Source: Sipunculus nudus (taxonomy: Eukaryota > Annelida > Sipuncula > Golfingiida > Sipunculidae). Taken from it: a stretch of 64,000 nt of DNA. The translations under genes were made by a program, and so were the position numbers. Shown piece by piece: positions 48,826-60,413 of the stretch. Each line of letters opens with the position of its first letter. The stretch's first letter is position 1. Location of the stretch: assembly GCA_026874595.1 (NCBI GenBank), contig CM049320.1, positions 40,201,214 to 40,265,213 of the forward strand, written 5' to 3'. A model generated the notes under the pieces. That model made no database searches. It saw nothing but the letters and a program-made list of their open reading frames with translations, and was not told where the DNA came from.

Positions 48826-49795
48826 TAATATTAAGCCTGTAGTAACTATTCCATTTCAGTGTCACACTGAGTCATCCTATCTAAATTTGAGAGAACTATG
48901 TCGAAATATCAATCGGCAGTTTTTGGGAACCCGCTGGTGTAGCGCCATTTCTTCCCTCAACCAACGTATCAGCGTCACGATGCCTTTATATTGTGTAATG
49001 AGGACCGCACTGTAAAGCTCTATATGGATACAAATATTTTCAATTTTGACGCCTCATGGCCTACAAGTATTTTGTCACTTGGCATAAACCAGACCAATCA
49101 TTAGAATTTTTATTATTCTTTCTAACAACATCTGCCTCGTGCAAGAAAAAGCCTGTTTTAGTCCTATATATAGGTAAATCAATGTTAAAGTTCTGCAGGC
49201 ATGTATAGCAGCATTGCTCGGCCGCCAACTTGTACGCGATACAGGAATTGACTCGTAATACCATAGAGATGGATATTCAGTTTTTGTAATGAGTTCACAT
49301 GTATTCATTTATGTTAATTCATCACTCGTAATTTTAAAACTATCGAATGTTTATCACGATACCAATGCAACAAGATGAATGAACGTTGTAGTTGATTTTC
49401 CCATATGACTTGTATCACAACTTTATTTAGGCGTATCAGCCCAATATAAATACCTACTGAATATTCACGGCTAACACTGGTAGAGGAGATTAGAGTGCTG
49501 CTATTTTTTTCGATTTTTTTCGATACTTTTTTTATTTTATATTTGCATTATTTTTATAGATGTCCAAACTTTACAACCTGTGCTGTCAACAGCTGGTTGT
49601 ATATACCAGAATATTTCATTCTCCATTAAAAAAATGCTACTCTGTTTTTCTTTTCTTTTTCCAGATCTCAAAAGCAGTGACGTCATAAGGTGATTCTGGT
49701 GTGGATTTCGTTCCCTTGAACTTCAACCTGGAGAAGTAGAGAAGTTCATGTCCGGACTTTTATTGTGATTTCGTCACTATATATTACGTCACATC

Positions 49796-49987
49796 ATGTC
49801 TGTTTCGTCACGTGTCATCCTGCTTAGTTGCGTCACCGCAGGGATCCTGATTTTGTTTCTGTTCGTAACTCGGTATGGATGGCGACAATTTGAAATAAAT
49901 ATCATGGGCCAACAGAAGGATATAACAAACCAAACATCAACACCAAAGCTCGTGAACCATTATCCTTTGACTGTTACACGGCGCTGA
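49796..49987 (+). CDS. Signal-anchor exon of a glycosyltransferase-like type II membrane protein
   Basis: A strong acceptor (polypyrimidine tract, then CTTTTTCCAG, AG at 49663-49664) opens an exon with a 131-nt leader and an ATG at 49796. The 63 residues begin MSVSSRVILLSCVTAGILIL, a short basic head and then a single hydrophobic segment (about residues 7-24), followed by a polar stem (RYGWRQFEINIMGQQKD). This is the type II signal-anchor layout of Golgi glycosyltransferases. After residue 50 or so another frame reads on as FDCYTALRTSFIYGYQRKWM, then ILRRDKN, so the stop at 49985-49987 may come from a one-base frameshift. Catalytic-domain pieces follow at 51.55 kb. It may be a live first exon or the head of a pseudogene. 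Confidence 0.5.
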   Translation: MSVSSRVILLSCVTAGILILFLFVTRYGWRQFEINIMGQQKDITNQTSTPKLVNHYPLTVTRR

Positions 49988-50496
49988 GAACAAGCTTTAT
50001 TTACGGGTATCAAAGAAAATGGATGATATTGAGAAGGGACAAAAATAGCAGACGAAAGGTTTCTTGTCAGATATGTTTTCCTGTCGACCATTACAGTTAG
50101 CTTAGCTGAATATCTACCCTTATCCACCGCTTTTATATTCATTTAAAAAGAATTTACATTTAAAGCTTAAGTCAGCTGATACAAAGTAAACAAAATGAAT
50201 CACAATAGTGTGCATGGTTACTAAAGGCATTTAAATAACTCCATGATATCGTCCCTTTAAAGAGCAAATGTGTGACAACTTACTTTTAATTTGTGTATAG
50301 GGAGGGATGAGGGATAGGCATTATTCTTCATTCATGTTTCTGTCTGACTTATTTTATCTAAGACTTCATTTCATATGTATTGATAAGCTATGAAAATGGT
50401 GGGAACTGTCGGAAACACAGTTTCGAGCATTTCTGTTGTCAAGACAGTATATACATGTATATATATAAAATATATAAAAGTCCATTTTTTTCAGGG

Positions 50497-50912
50497 GCTC
50501 GGACTTGGACTCGAGGGTCCTGGACTCGGACTTGTACTCGGACTCGGACTTAAGGACTCGAGATATCAGGCTGATTCCATCTCAAGTCCAATACAAAAAA
50601 CTGTCAATTATAATAAAGACGTCTGTGCATGAGCGAACTAAACTAACAAAATGTTACAAAATAACAACATAACATGTACCAAGCTTTGCTCAGCATCGGG
50701 AACTTTAAAAGTAATTAACCATTATTGTAAAAGCATGCGTGAGCTAATTTTAAAAAAAAGGACATGGTTATATGAAATTTCCATTTTATATAGCTTTTAA
50801 GGACATTTGTATTAGACCCGGACTCGGACTTAGACTCTGCATGGTCCTTAAAGACTCGGACTCGAAGAAGGTGGACCTGTTCTCGAACCTCAAGGACTCG
50901 GACTTGCACTCG
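50497..50912 (+). repeat. (GGACTC)n-type hexanucleotide repeats, two blocks
   Basis: CTCGGACTTGGACTCGAGGG-like tracts occupy 50497-50565 and 50812-50912. They lie between the anchor exon and the catalytic pieces of the glycosyltransferase relic, so they are probably intronic. Confidence 0.85.
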
Positions 50913-51551
50913 AATATGGATGGTGTGGACATTACATCACTGATACTCTTTTGGAACACTGTAATATAAACAAAATTACGACTAACAGAAGCGATGTTTA
51001 CCATTGATATTAAGTTGTGGAAGTTGTAAAAAAAAATATGCCTCGATGACTTCACAGCAGGTTCATGTTAGTAATACCCAACATCTGCTGTGTAAATTGG
51101 TAGGCCTAAATAGTCATATGAACTTTAAAACAGGTCAAATAATTATCTTAAAGTCAACATAAAGAGAAATGAGTGCAGTATATTTATAGGTGTCAGGATA
51201 GGTCGTTGGATTTGTTCTGTTGGTTGCCATGCATGGTGTTGATTTACGGCATTATGCTGCATACGGAAGTGTCCTCAAAAGAGAAAATTTCCTGAAGAAT
51301 GTGTTGTCTTGAACTTTTGAAACAAAGAAGGGACGTCACAGTAACAATTATTTTAAGCTGGTCGGTTCCGGGTAAATAACCGTACCGAAACGTTCCATTG
51401 CCACCTGTCAGCTGGCAGATACCTGCATGAATATGTGAAGGTAATCCACTTTTTTTCCGTGTGAGATAACGTCACTTCCCTTATGACGTGTATCACAAGA
51501 ACGAGGTATTTAAACATGAAAAAGGAGTTTTCAACGATATGACTCTTCTCT

Positions 51552-52050
51552 AAAAATTGTTGTCGCAGATCAAGCCTTAGAAAACTTTTATAGATTTGCT
51601 TGATAAACAGATGACGTCACATTTGTATACAGACAAGGACCGGTTTATCCTACTGCCGTAACATAGTGCATGCTTTGTCTAGAAAAGGCTCAATGGATAT
51701 TTCCTTTTTACCGGCCTTTCTGTCTAGCAACAAAAATAAAATACTGATAAACTGTGAATGCTGGGGATAATGGAATATACAAACCTGAGTCATATTGCGA
51801 CGGCTTTTGTGATATATCCATATGAGGGAGACAGAGAGTAAAGCCCTGAATGGAATTTAAACTTGACTGTGGGTTGAAACTGTATCGACAATGTGTTCTT
51901 GTATCATAGACAATGTAAATAAAATCTCGACGTATATTTTTCAGGCTGGTGGTTGGGACAATTTAAATAATTCTTTGAACACGAAGACTTTTTATGCAAA
52001 TGCACCAAGCCGGTCTCAAAATGGCATTTCCAGCACATGTACTCTTTATA
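51552..52050 (+). pseudogene. Decayed glycosyltransferase (B4GALNT / GT2-like) catalytic pieces, copy A
   Basis: Bases 51552-51680 align with 56470-56610 (shared AAAAATTGT.GT.G, GATAAACAG, ATGACGTCACAT.TGTA, GG.TTATCCTAC, AACATAG.GC), but with small deletions and a TAA in the frame. The start reads KIVVAD, the IVxADD-type strand of the GT-A fold. A second piece (51977-52050) reads FMQMHQAGLKMAFPAHVLF, with HEDF in the frame next to it. This fits an (E)DFF-type acceptor-site strand after a one-base loss. With the anchor exon at 49.8 kb the order is that of one gene, now broken. The family call rests on the better copy B. Confidence 0.5.
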
Positions 52051-52249
52051 CAGTATTTTAGCGTATAGTCTTTTAATGTGGTTAAAAATGCACAGTATTT
52101 CTAAGGATACATTCTTTCAATGTAAAAAAATGCTTGAATTTAATTAAAACTGTGCTTTCTAATACTTGAAAAGGTATTGCTTCTTGTCTGGCGGTGTTGT
52201 TGAAAATACACCTTTTAAAACATTTTACTGGACTAACGTATGAAGTAAT

Positions 52250-52555
52250 TGTTAATGTATAATGCTTATCTGAAATGTGTAGTGCTTACATGTAATGTGT
52301 AGTGCTTACATATAATGTGTAGTGCTTACCTGTAATGTATAGTGTTTACCTGTAAAATGTAGTGCTTACATATACTGCAGAGTGCTTACCTGTAATGCGT
52401 AATGCTTACCTGTAGTGTGTATTGCTTACCTGTAACGTGTAGTGCTTACTTGAACTGTAGAGTGCTTACCTGTAATGTATAGTGCTTACCTGTATGTGCA
52501 GTGCTTACCTGGAATATATAGGGCCCACCTGTAATGTGTGGTGCTTAATTTGACC
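52250..52555 (+). repeat. ~21-bp minisatellite
   Basis: Units of the form TGTAGTGCTTACCTGTAATG repeat about 14 times with small length variation. Confidence 0.9.
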
Positions 52556-52882
52556 AGTGACATAAAATGTAGATCCATCTATTGATCGCATTTTTTCCGT
52601 CAGGCAACCTGGTGCCATGGATACCAGAATATTTATTGTACCTTTTGAACCACAGCATTTTAACTGCATTTCCTCTAATGTGTTCTAATAATCTATTGAT
52701 ATGGATACTTATTGGAGCAGGGTGCTTTACACGGTTGGCGCACGGATGAGTCATGGATTTCATATTATGACCACATGCATGGTAATTCCTTAAATTAAGA
52801 TATTTTTTATATAGATATGTATACATCAAAGGAGGATATAAAGTGAAATGTAATGATGCAATCCATCATCAACACATGGACT

Positions 52883-52908
52883 CCCCCCCCCCCCCTCTCT
52901 CTCTCTCT
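52883..52908 (+). repeat. Poly-C followed by (CT)n
   Basis: A C run of about 13 is followed by a CT dinucleotide tract, just left of the next mobile element. Confidence 0.9.
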
Positions 52909-52917
52909 GTATATATA

Positions 52918-53706
52918 CTGTGGATTCAGAAAATATCGTGGGTTTAAAATTTCGTGGTTTTGACCTGAAACACTATTGGTTGTGTTAAAACTTTCGTGGT
53001 TTAATTGTATTAAAATTAATATGTGAACAGACCTAAAAATAAGCCAAAGATCAGTGTTTTCCTGTTTTTTAAAAAGCACGCAGTTCCTGTACAAGCGATA
53101 GGCTCAATGACACAAATGACAAATATATCGGCTGACTTATCTGAAATTTTTTGGGTTGAGAAAAATGTGTCTACTCTGACATCAAAGACAGTCCGACAAG
53201 CTGTCCCAGGAATTTGTTTGCCTAGTCGTATTGTCCCGGCGGTGATCGGCTATTGTACTTCACTTCCCCGCTTATCTCCTCACTGGACACCACTTTAAGT
53301 CGCGCCGGGCAAATTGCCCCGTCCTATGTGGTCTGTGCTTGTGAGAACATATACCAGTGTAGGTACAGACGCACTTTTAAACAGTCACTTGTAGGTCCGA
53401 CACTGATGAAATCTTGGTCTGTTTGCTCCCCCAGATGGAACTGAATATCTTTCCTCACAATATAATTAATTTCTTTTAATTTATGGGCTAAATATCGTTT
53501 TCTTTGCGTTTTATTAATCAGTAGCATTTGCTCGCATGGACGGTGAAGCAGGCCAACACGATAACTCAATGATCAGGGTCGATGGACTTTAAAAAATTGC
53601 TTAATAAACCTAATGATCGTGGGGTTTTTAATTTCGTGAATAAAGGTTACCCACCGTGACGAATTCCACGAAAATAAAAACCCAACGAAAAATTCTGAAT
53701 CCACAA
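52918..53706. mobile_element. 789-bp MITE, TA target duplication
   Basis: The left end CTGTGGATTCAGAAAATATC and the right end, read inward, TTGTGGATTCAGAATTTTTC are inverted repeats. They are followed by CGTGGGTTT / CGTTGGGTTTTTATTTTCGT. TA lies on both sides (52916-52917, 53707-53708). TGTGGATTCA...TTTCGTGG ends are, from memory, common in bivalve sequence. Open frames of 80-95 codons on both strands resemble nothing known to me. Confidence 0.85.
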
Positions 53707-53710
53707 TATA

Positions 53711-53755
<45 letters not shown>
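53707..53755 (+). repeat. (TA)n microsatellite
   Basis: An AT dinucleotide tract starts at the target site of the preceding MITE. A shorter one is at 54178-54197. Confidence 0.95.
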
Positions 53756-53759
<4 letters not shown>

Positions 53760-55890
53760 TAATCTACTTCTTTCCTCCAACTGCTAGAGTGCTCTATGGT
53801 GTGACACCAGGATATAGATATAAATCAAATTTTGTGCAATAACAATATTTGCGCTTTTGCTCCCTAATCCACGAACCGTGACTTTCCAGACCACCGCATT
53901 GTTCTCGGAGCCTTGTTTAATCTACCTAAAGCTTGCACGCACCTTGAACTTTGTCTTTAAGTATTAATAAACAGCAAACGCACCGGATAACCTAAAACAA
54001 TTATGCAACCAAGGATTGCCCACACAACATAAAATTTCTCAAATGTGTACCGTTAGGAACCATATCATTTCAATCAGACCGTCATACCTGATGGCAGCAA
54101 CATGTTACACGAAATTACGTAGTAGTAAATTTGTCTGACAAAATTTGATTCCTCTATATTTATAAATCTATAAATAATATATATATATATATATATAATC
54201 AGGAATGTTAACTGTATGGAGTTGTAATTTAAAAAGATAGTTCAGGACTTTATCTGTATATTATACGCAATTGGCATGTAATAGCAAATGAAATATATAA
54301 TTATCCATTTTTCACCTAGATTATCTTCGTCTCTCAAAGATGAATTTTAGAAGATACAATGGCAAGCACCATATTTTTAGGCACTGCATGATGTATTCCT
54401 GTGCATGGCTTTACAGTGACAACATATAGGTGGTGTTGATATAAGAGTAAAAAAGAGAATACAATATAGTCTATATCAGTATGTTGATATATTTAAAATT
54501 ATTTGCGGTGAAAGGTTTATATTTCATGCAACAGGCAGTACGATAATATAATTGTAGTCACCTGCGGGAAAAAAAAAATAATCCATGCAACAGCTGTATA
54601 CTTGTGTGTATATGTAGACATTTCCCCTAAGTGTCTGTAGCCTTTGTACTATGGTATCAATAAAGATAGGCTTCAACTAATTATGTTATCTCTATCCATT
54701 TAAACTATTATGTAAAACACAGGACAGACGACCCCAGTTTCTGGTTAGTGACTCTATAATCCTAACCTTAATGTAACTGAGGGGAAATATTGCAATTATT
54801 GTAACGTGTAACTGTTATAAAATACCTTTGGTGAAATTAAGTAAATTATCATTTAGCAACGGTAGGATTTTAAAGTATTAGGATAAGGCATAATTCTCCT
54901 GCAATGAGAAAGTGGTAGCGTCAGGACTGGTCAGTCAGTTTTTCTTCAGCGTCGGAAGTGACTGGGTAGTCCCACTGTATGACATTTTCTGCCTATTTTA
55001 CTTCAGGTAAAGTCTTTAAAGATGTGTTTTGTTCGGCTTGCTCTGCTCTCCCTGCGTTTACCTTGCTTTATTTTCCTCCAGCAAGGCGGATTAATATATA
55101 CCAGATATGCGAGTCCTGTCATACCGACAGGTACACCCCTCCCCCCCTCCATGTGTCCCGGTGTTACCCAGATGTTACCCTACACATTTAGAATATTTTC
55201 AAATGCTGCACAGATCGCTCAACAGAGTATGTTAGAAATATTTCCCAAACATTTCATTTTTAAAAATTTTCAGAAACGTATAAAAAAATGTAAAAGGTTT
55301 TCTTTTTAGAATTCAATTTTAAATTGAAAAAAAAAATAATATAAATTATAACAGTACCTTTCAATCAGAGCTCTATTCCGAGACTGTTATTTGAAAATGT
55401 TTCCATACGGAATAAAAAAAATGTATAACATTTAAATAAAATTTTAATGAAATATATATTTCTTCTGACAAATTATAAAAGGATAAAACATTTTTTAATT
55501 GTCCGTAAAATCTTTTTCAGAAATGTTTTTACAACATTAAAGGAACGATACACTTTTAAGGTTTATAAAACTTTTATTATAACATTTTTATAACATTTTT
55601 GTGCTAAATGGTGACATTGGGAAACCATCGGGAGACAGGTTTAACCTCGGCGATGTGGAAGGAAGTCTTTAAACCTCCAGAGTAGGAAAAATAAAAAAAA
55701 AAAAATTTCAAAACTGACTTTTAGTCAGAGGATAATATTTCTAGGATGACAGAATACATGCTAATTAGTCCAATCTTAGCAGGGCACGAATCGCATCAAT
55801 AATGGCTAAGACGTTAACACTTCATAAACTGATAGATTCTGACAGATCTCTGTGGATTAATTAGGTCACAGTCACCTATATACTTCGATA
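53760..55890. other. AT-rich stretch without a supported gene
   Basis: An ATG frame at 55022 begins with a hydrophobic stretch (MCFVRLALLSLRLPCFIFLQ) after TTTTACTTCAG, but has no other coding sign. No repeat ends were recognised. Confidence 0.5.
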
Positions 55891-55899
55891 TTTAAATTG

Positions 55900-56435
55900 A
55901 ACCTTACAAATTATATCATTATACGCGAGATCTATACACATGCAAAATTTCAGGGGGATATGTCCAACCAGACCTGAGATATAAGCCTGAATGTCTGCAC
56001 GTTATTATAAATGTAGGTGGCGCCACCTTCCAAAAAAATCGAGAAAGCTATCCAAGATGTATAAACACGCAAAATTTTAGGCAGATAAGTCAAACCACTA
56101 CTGAGATATGAGTGATTTTAGCCCACGGCAGACAAACAGACGGACACTGTGCGAAAATGGTTGCAGTTTTGCGTATGATGAAGAGCTATGTGAGGTCTAT
56201 ACACATGCAAACATTGGCCCAATCGGTCTAACGGTTCCCGAGATATGAGCTTGGATGTCTGCAGCGTAAACTAGAATGTAGGTGGCGCCGCCTGTCATAA
56301 AATCAAGAAAGCTGTCCAGGATATTTAAACCTGCAAAATTAAGGCAGATATGTCAAACCACTGCCAAGATATGAGTGATTTTATCTCATGGCAGACAAAC
56401 AGACGGACGCTGTGCAACTTCGTTTTGGCGGATAC
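55900..56435 (+). repeat. Truncated copy of the TTTTGGCGGATAC-ended element
   Basis: Two units with GTAGGTGGCGCCACCTTCC, CAAGAAAGCTGTCCAGGAT and CACTGCCAAGATATGAGTGA match the element at 23.84-25.30 kb. The right end TTTTGGCGGATAC (56423-56435) is intact; the left end is missing. It abuts glycosyltransferase copy B 35 bp downstream. Confidence 0.85.
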
Positions 56436-56469
56436 AATAAATCAGATAACACATTTACTGACGTACAAG

Positions 56470-56924
56470 ATAAAAATTGTGGTTGTGAATGACTTTTATT
56501 TAACTGATAAAAGACTTGAGAAGGCCTGGCTTGATTGGCAGGATAAACAGAATATCGATGACGTCACATATGTACAACCAAGGACTGGTTTATCCTACGG
56601 CCTCAACATAGCACTTCGTCTGGTAACGACGCCATATTTCTTTCTTTAGATGACGACTTTGTCAGTATAAATGAGAATAACTTATCCCAGCTCAGGAAAG
56701 TTTTGGAAAATACAGATTTCAGTCTTGTAGCTACAGTAGTAGATGGAACCAAGGAGTTTACAGGGATGGAGTATCAAGTGAGAGTCTGGCCGTGTCGGAT
56801 GTTGCTGACGGGGGTCATAAAACTCGCTGCTCAATGGCACACAGAGATGCCGCTGATAAGCCCGGCGCTAATTGATTCAGCGCGAGAGACCACCCTTCGG
56901 CGTGACTTCGGAACAGCTCGTTAG
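56470..56924 (+). pseudogene. Frameshifted glycosyltransferase (B4GALNT / GT2-like) fragment, copy B
   Basis: The frame reads KIVVVNDFYLTDKRLEKAWL, then GLSYGLNIALRLVTTPYFF, and meets TAG at 56647-56649. One base out of step it goes on as LDDDFVSINENNLSQLRKVL, then ENTDFSLVATVVDG. The order IVVxD, GLSxGxNxAL, TPYFxxLDDDF, ...TDxxLV is that of GT-A transferases of the B4GALNT type (GT2/GT12), where DDD binds the metal and UDP-sugar. In an intact protein FFLLDDDF would be continuous, so one base appears lost at about 56645-56646. Identity weakens after about 56790. No signal anchor or start is joined to it. It may be a pseudogene, or one indel in the assembly. Confidence 0.65.
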
Positions 56925-59870
56925 TTCCCGGAGACCACCAATGTGAACTAACGCGAGACCCACTGAAATTCCAAATAAAAATGTACATTAAAACTCAATG
57001 CGATAAATATGTTTCCACAGTTTAACAAAATAATTACAGGATTTTATAGTACCGGTATTTTTATAAATATTTTGACAGGGATGAGTAAGTTTCTCCCGAA
57101 ATTTATCTCTGGTAGTACTTAATATAAATTTTTTAAACAATCATAAGTTTGAACACCATATTTCCATATGTGTGGGAAACGTGTGTGAAGGTTTCGTTGC
57201 TAATGACGCCTGAGCTATAGCTTGCTGCGGTGCATATGGGCGATAATACGAGAACAACGCCGTCAGTGACAGAGCGGACAATGGCTCGCTGTTATCCATC
57301 AAAATGAAAGTCATCCGAGCATAAGCTAAAATTTTTTTTTTATCGTCGGAATACTATAATACATGGCCAATTATTAATATAAGTCAGAAGTGTGGGAACT
57401 GATGGAATTTTTTATAATTCCGAAGTTATTCAGGGAAAGTAAGGTTTACACTTACCAGTCGTCCATCATGAATCACGGCATAAGTTGATGTAGTGTGTCC
57501 GCATCTATCCAAAATTGGTCAAGTGATTCCTCAACACGAGACCTCTCTAGATATATTTGTTGCGCATAATTCTTGACAAAACAAACCATTTGCGCATTCA
57601 TAATTCCGGTCAATGTTATTCCAGTGATTTACTGCTCAGTTACTGGATATATCGCTCTCCGCTTCAGCGAGCTACAGCGGACCGCAGAAGTAACATCTAG
57701 CAGGCTCGCTTTATCAAAGGCCGTGCCGCCGCTGCGCCTGACACCGCGGCACAATAGGCGTACAATAGAGTTAATGGGCTTATCATGTCTTAATTACAAT
57801 TAGCTGTAAACTCCTTGATGGAACTCCTTTCGAAGCACATCCGCTTGACACAGTGTCAACAACATTGGCTGGGCGGCAATTAGAGAGAAATATGGCTGCG
57901 TTCCATACCAGTCTTTCTTTCAGATTATCAATAACTGAACTCGTTTATCTTTGTTTTAAGGGGTTTCACACCTTAAATAAACCATCTAGTCCCAACAAAA
58001 CATGTTATTTCGAGTTCAATCTATTTCACTTCTAAAGCCTATCTCGTCTACCTATGAACAACCACAAGGTTGAAACCTGCCACCTTGGAACCAGAGGTCA
58101 CACGAACACTTCGTCGTGAACGAAGATGAATATTATAAAATTATAAACACAAGACCAATGAATGGAGCCGTCTATAGAAACACAGGGATGTGTATCTCCA
58201 CTAGCCTAAGATTGTTAACCTAAAGGCCGGCCTAATATTCATATTACACTGATTTAGATTCAGAATACTTACGAACCACTGCATATTCACAAATGATATC
58301 GCCGGAAGTGGCGAGGAATTCCCATACAAGTGCCTCCTTAAAACGTTTGATCGTATAAGACGAGGCAGCTACGCCATACGACGTGGGTGGAACGGCCTTA
58401 ATCGGACGACAATTGCATTTTTAGGGGGGGGGGGGCATTGCAGTTAAACCCCCATCACACTAGAAACTGATCTCACAAGACACACGCCGCAGGGTCGCCA
58501 TGGATTGAAAGCGCGGTCAGAACGAAATAAGATCGCCATCAGCGAGACCTCGGCGACCCCAGAGACCTATTTACACGCTTAGCACGGTGCTGCCGCTGCG
58601 CTTATGACGTCGGGGCCGCGCTCTCACTGCGCCCATGCAGTGAGATAGATCATAGGGCGCTGCTGCTGCGCTCTGACGAAGCTCTATAAATACATCGCGG
58701 CATTTTTACATGTCGTGTCAGCGGGGTGAGAGCGGCATTGCAGTCATACTTGGAGGTTTTATTCTTGCGCTTCTAAAGAAGCTACTGATTTTCCCGCTGC
58801 CTGGTTTTATGATATTTAATTTAAACATATTTATTTTAACAGGATTACATAGTAGCCATTATGGCTAATGAAACATGTTCTCCTGTCTGAAATACCAGGT
58901 GTTAGGTCGCTGTCTGGCAGCCAACCAAATGTCAGTTAACAAACACTCGATCGACATGCATCATTGCTCCGCCTATAGCTGCGCTATAGTGCCCTTCAAG
59001 TGCACTCAAGTGGTTACTCTTAGTAAAAAAATAGTCGAATTTTAATTGCTCCCTCTACGTTCTCGCATCATCGACGGATTTGCTAGCAAAACGGAAACCA
59101 GCCAGCGAGATGTGCACCGAGCCAATGTTGTTTCATTTCGTTTGAATTATAGCTCACCGGCCGGGCATCCTATGTACACAAGGACCAGTTCAGTGTCGGG
59201 CCATTCTCTCTGAGCCTGTGCCTAATACTGTGGCCTATTCAAACGGTTGTCGGGGCGATGAGCTGTCACTCAAAACAAATGTAACAACATTTGCTCCATG
59301 TATTCCTCGCTTGGCTAATAAACCTCTTGCTGGTAACACGGCCTGATAATTATGTAGATTCCTTGACGCATCAGTTGTGTGTGGCATATCGGGCATTGTT
59401 TACACGCAGTCAAGAAGACCACAACTATTTATGGAAAAAGTTTGTGGTCTGGCTCATACACAATGGCCTCTTCAACCCCTAAAAAAATGTTGCCAACAGC
59501 ATTTATATTTGCTTTTCATTTATCCTGTGACCATATCAGCCAACCATAGAGTTCGTGTCTTCCAGCACAGGGTCTCATCCGATTGGACCAATATACAGTG
59601 CTTCCCTCTAGTGTAGCGATTCAGGATATACGAGGTCAAACAGACAGCTTACGATATAGGTAGTAGGCTTATAGGTAAAGCGCTGTGTAAAGAGCGTAAT
59701 TCTGATGTTGATGGCGACCTGCTAGTCGTCATTGAAAATCGGATCAATTACGAGTTGCCCGGACGTTCATTCATATTTTTCCTTATACAAATGATGCCAC
59801 CGTTTGTAAATCTTGTTTCTGGTAACAGATGATGATGGATATATCAATGTAATCAAAATCACACACATGT
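56925..59870. other. No supported gene; locally GC-rich
   Basis: The 57.6-58.7 kb part is richer in CpG than the rest of the window (for example GGCCGTGCCGCCGCTGCGCC, CGTCGGGGCCGCGCTCTCAC). A G run is at 58425-58436. No exon with matching splice sites was found. Confidence 0.5.
58590..58735 (+). promoter_or_regulatory. Possible core promoter
   Basis: A TGACGTC (CRE-like) sequence and a CpG-rich stretch precede CTCTATAAATACATCG, a good TATA-box match (about 58681-58696). A start site would fall near 58715-58725. No downstream coding exon supports it, so this is weak. Confidence 0.2.
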
Positions 59871-59874
59871 TATC

Positions 59875-59876
<2 letters not shown>

Positions 59877-59938
<62 letters not shown>
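59877..59938 (+). repeat. (TA)n microsatellite
   Basis: An AT dinucleotide tract with one interruption. Confidence 0.95.
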
Positions 59939-59939
<1 letters not shown>

Positions 59940-60413
59940 AAGGAAATACCTATTTCCGGGTCTTGTCAGAACAACTTTGTGGCGTATTTACATTTACAGA
60001 AAGACCGTTGGATTTCTTTGTTGATAATGTAGTATTTTAGCATTTCAAATATGCAAAGATAATTTTTTTTCTGCAGAGATAAAATTTAAACATCAGGTGC
60101 TGTGAGAGATGTGCCTTCTCCACAGCGTGCCCACGATGCACAAGATTATACGACTCTGCTGTTTAGGGTTTGTTGGAATCAAAATCTGACCTCCGCAACG
60201 CACTGGGGCTTCTTAATACACTAGCGGCGTAGGTATAAATGTAGTGAATAAGACAAAACTGTCCTTCAAGTGTGTTGGAAAAGAATTATGTCGAGGCAAA
60301 TTGCATTAACATGGGTGATTTCGTGTTAAGGTCTTTGCAGAATAAGTACTATATTGTTAGCAGACGCGTGTGAAATGTATACAGGTGTTTCCTTGAAATT
60401 TAACAAAGTTTGA

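Larger units (their letters stand above)
45611..49664. other. Long stretch without a supported gene
   Basis: Open frames are short and mostly start at non-ATG codons. It contains the hairpin at 46734-46778, a C run at 48812-48825, and a segment at 47905-47980 (AACACAGTTCTTCACATTTC...) resembling 50405-50460. No exon or RNA gene was recognised. Confidence 0.5.

Noticed and set aside
53023-53569. 80-95-codon frames on both strands inside the 789-bp MITE
   Set aside because: No transposase motif, opposite overlapping frames of similar length, and no recognised family.
59377-59616. Frame starting CGISGIVY, like glutamine amidotransferases (asparagine synthase)
   Set aside because: Only the first few residues match by chance; the rest is unrelated and nothing around it supports a gene.
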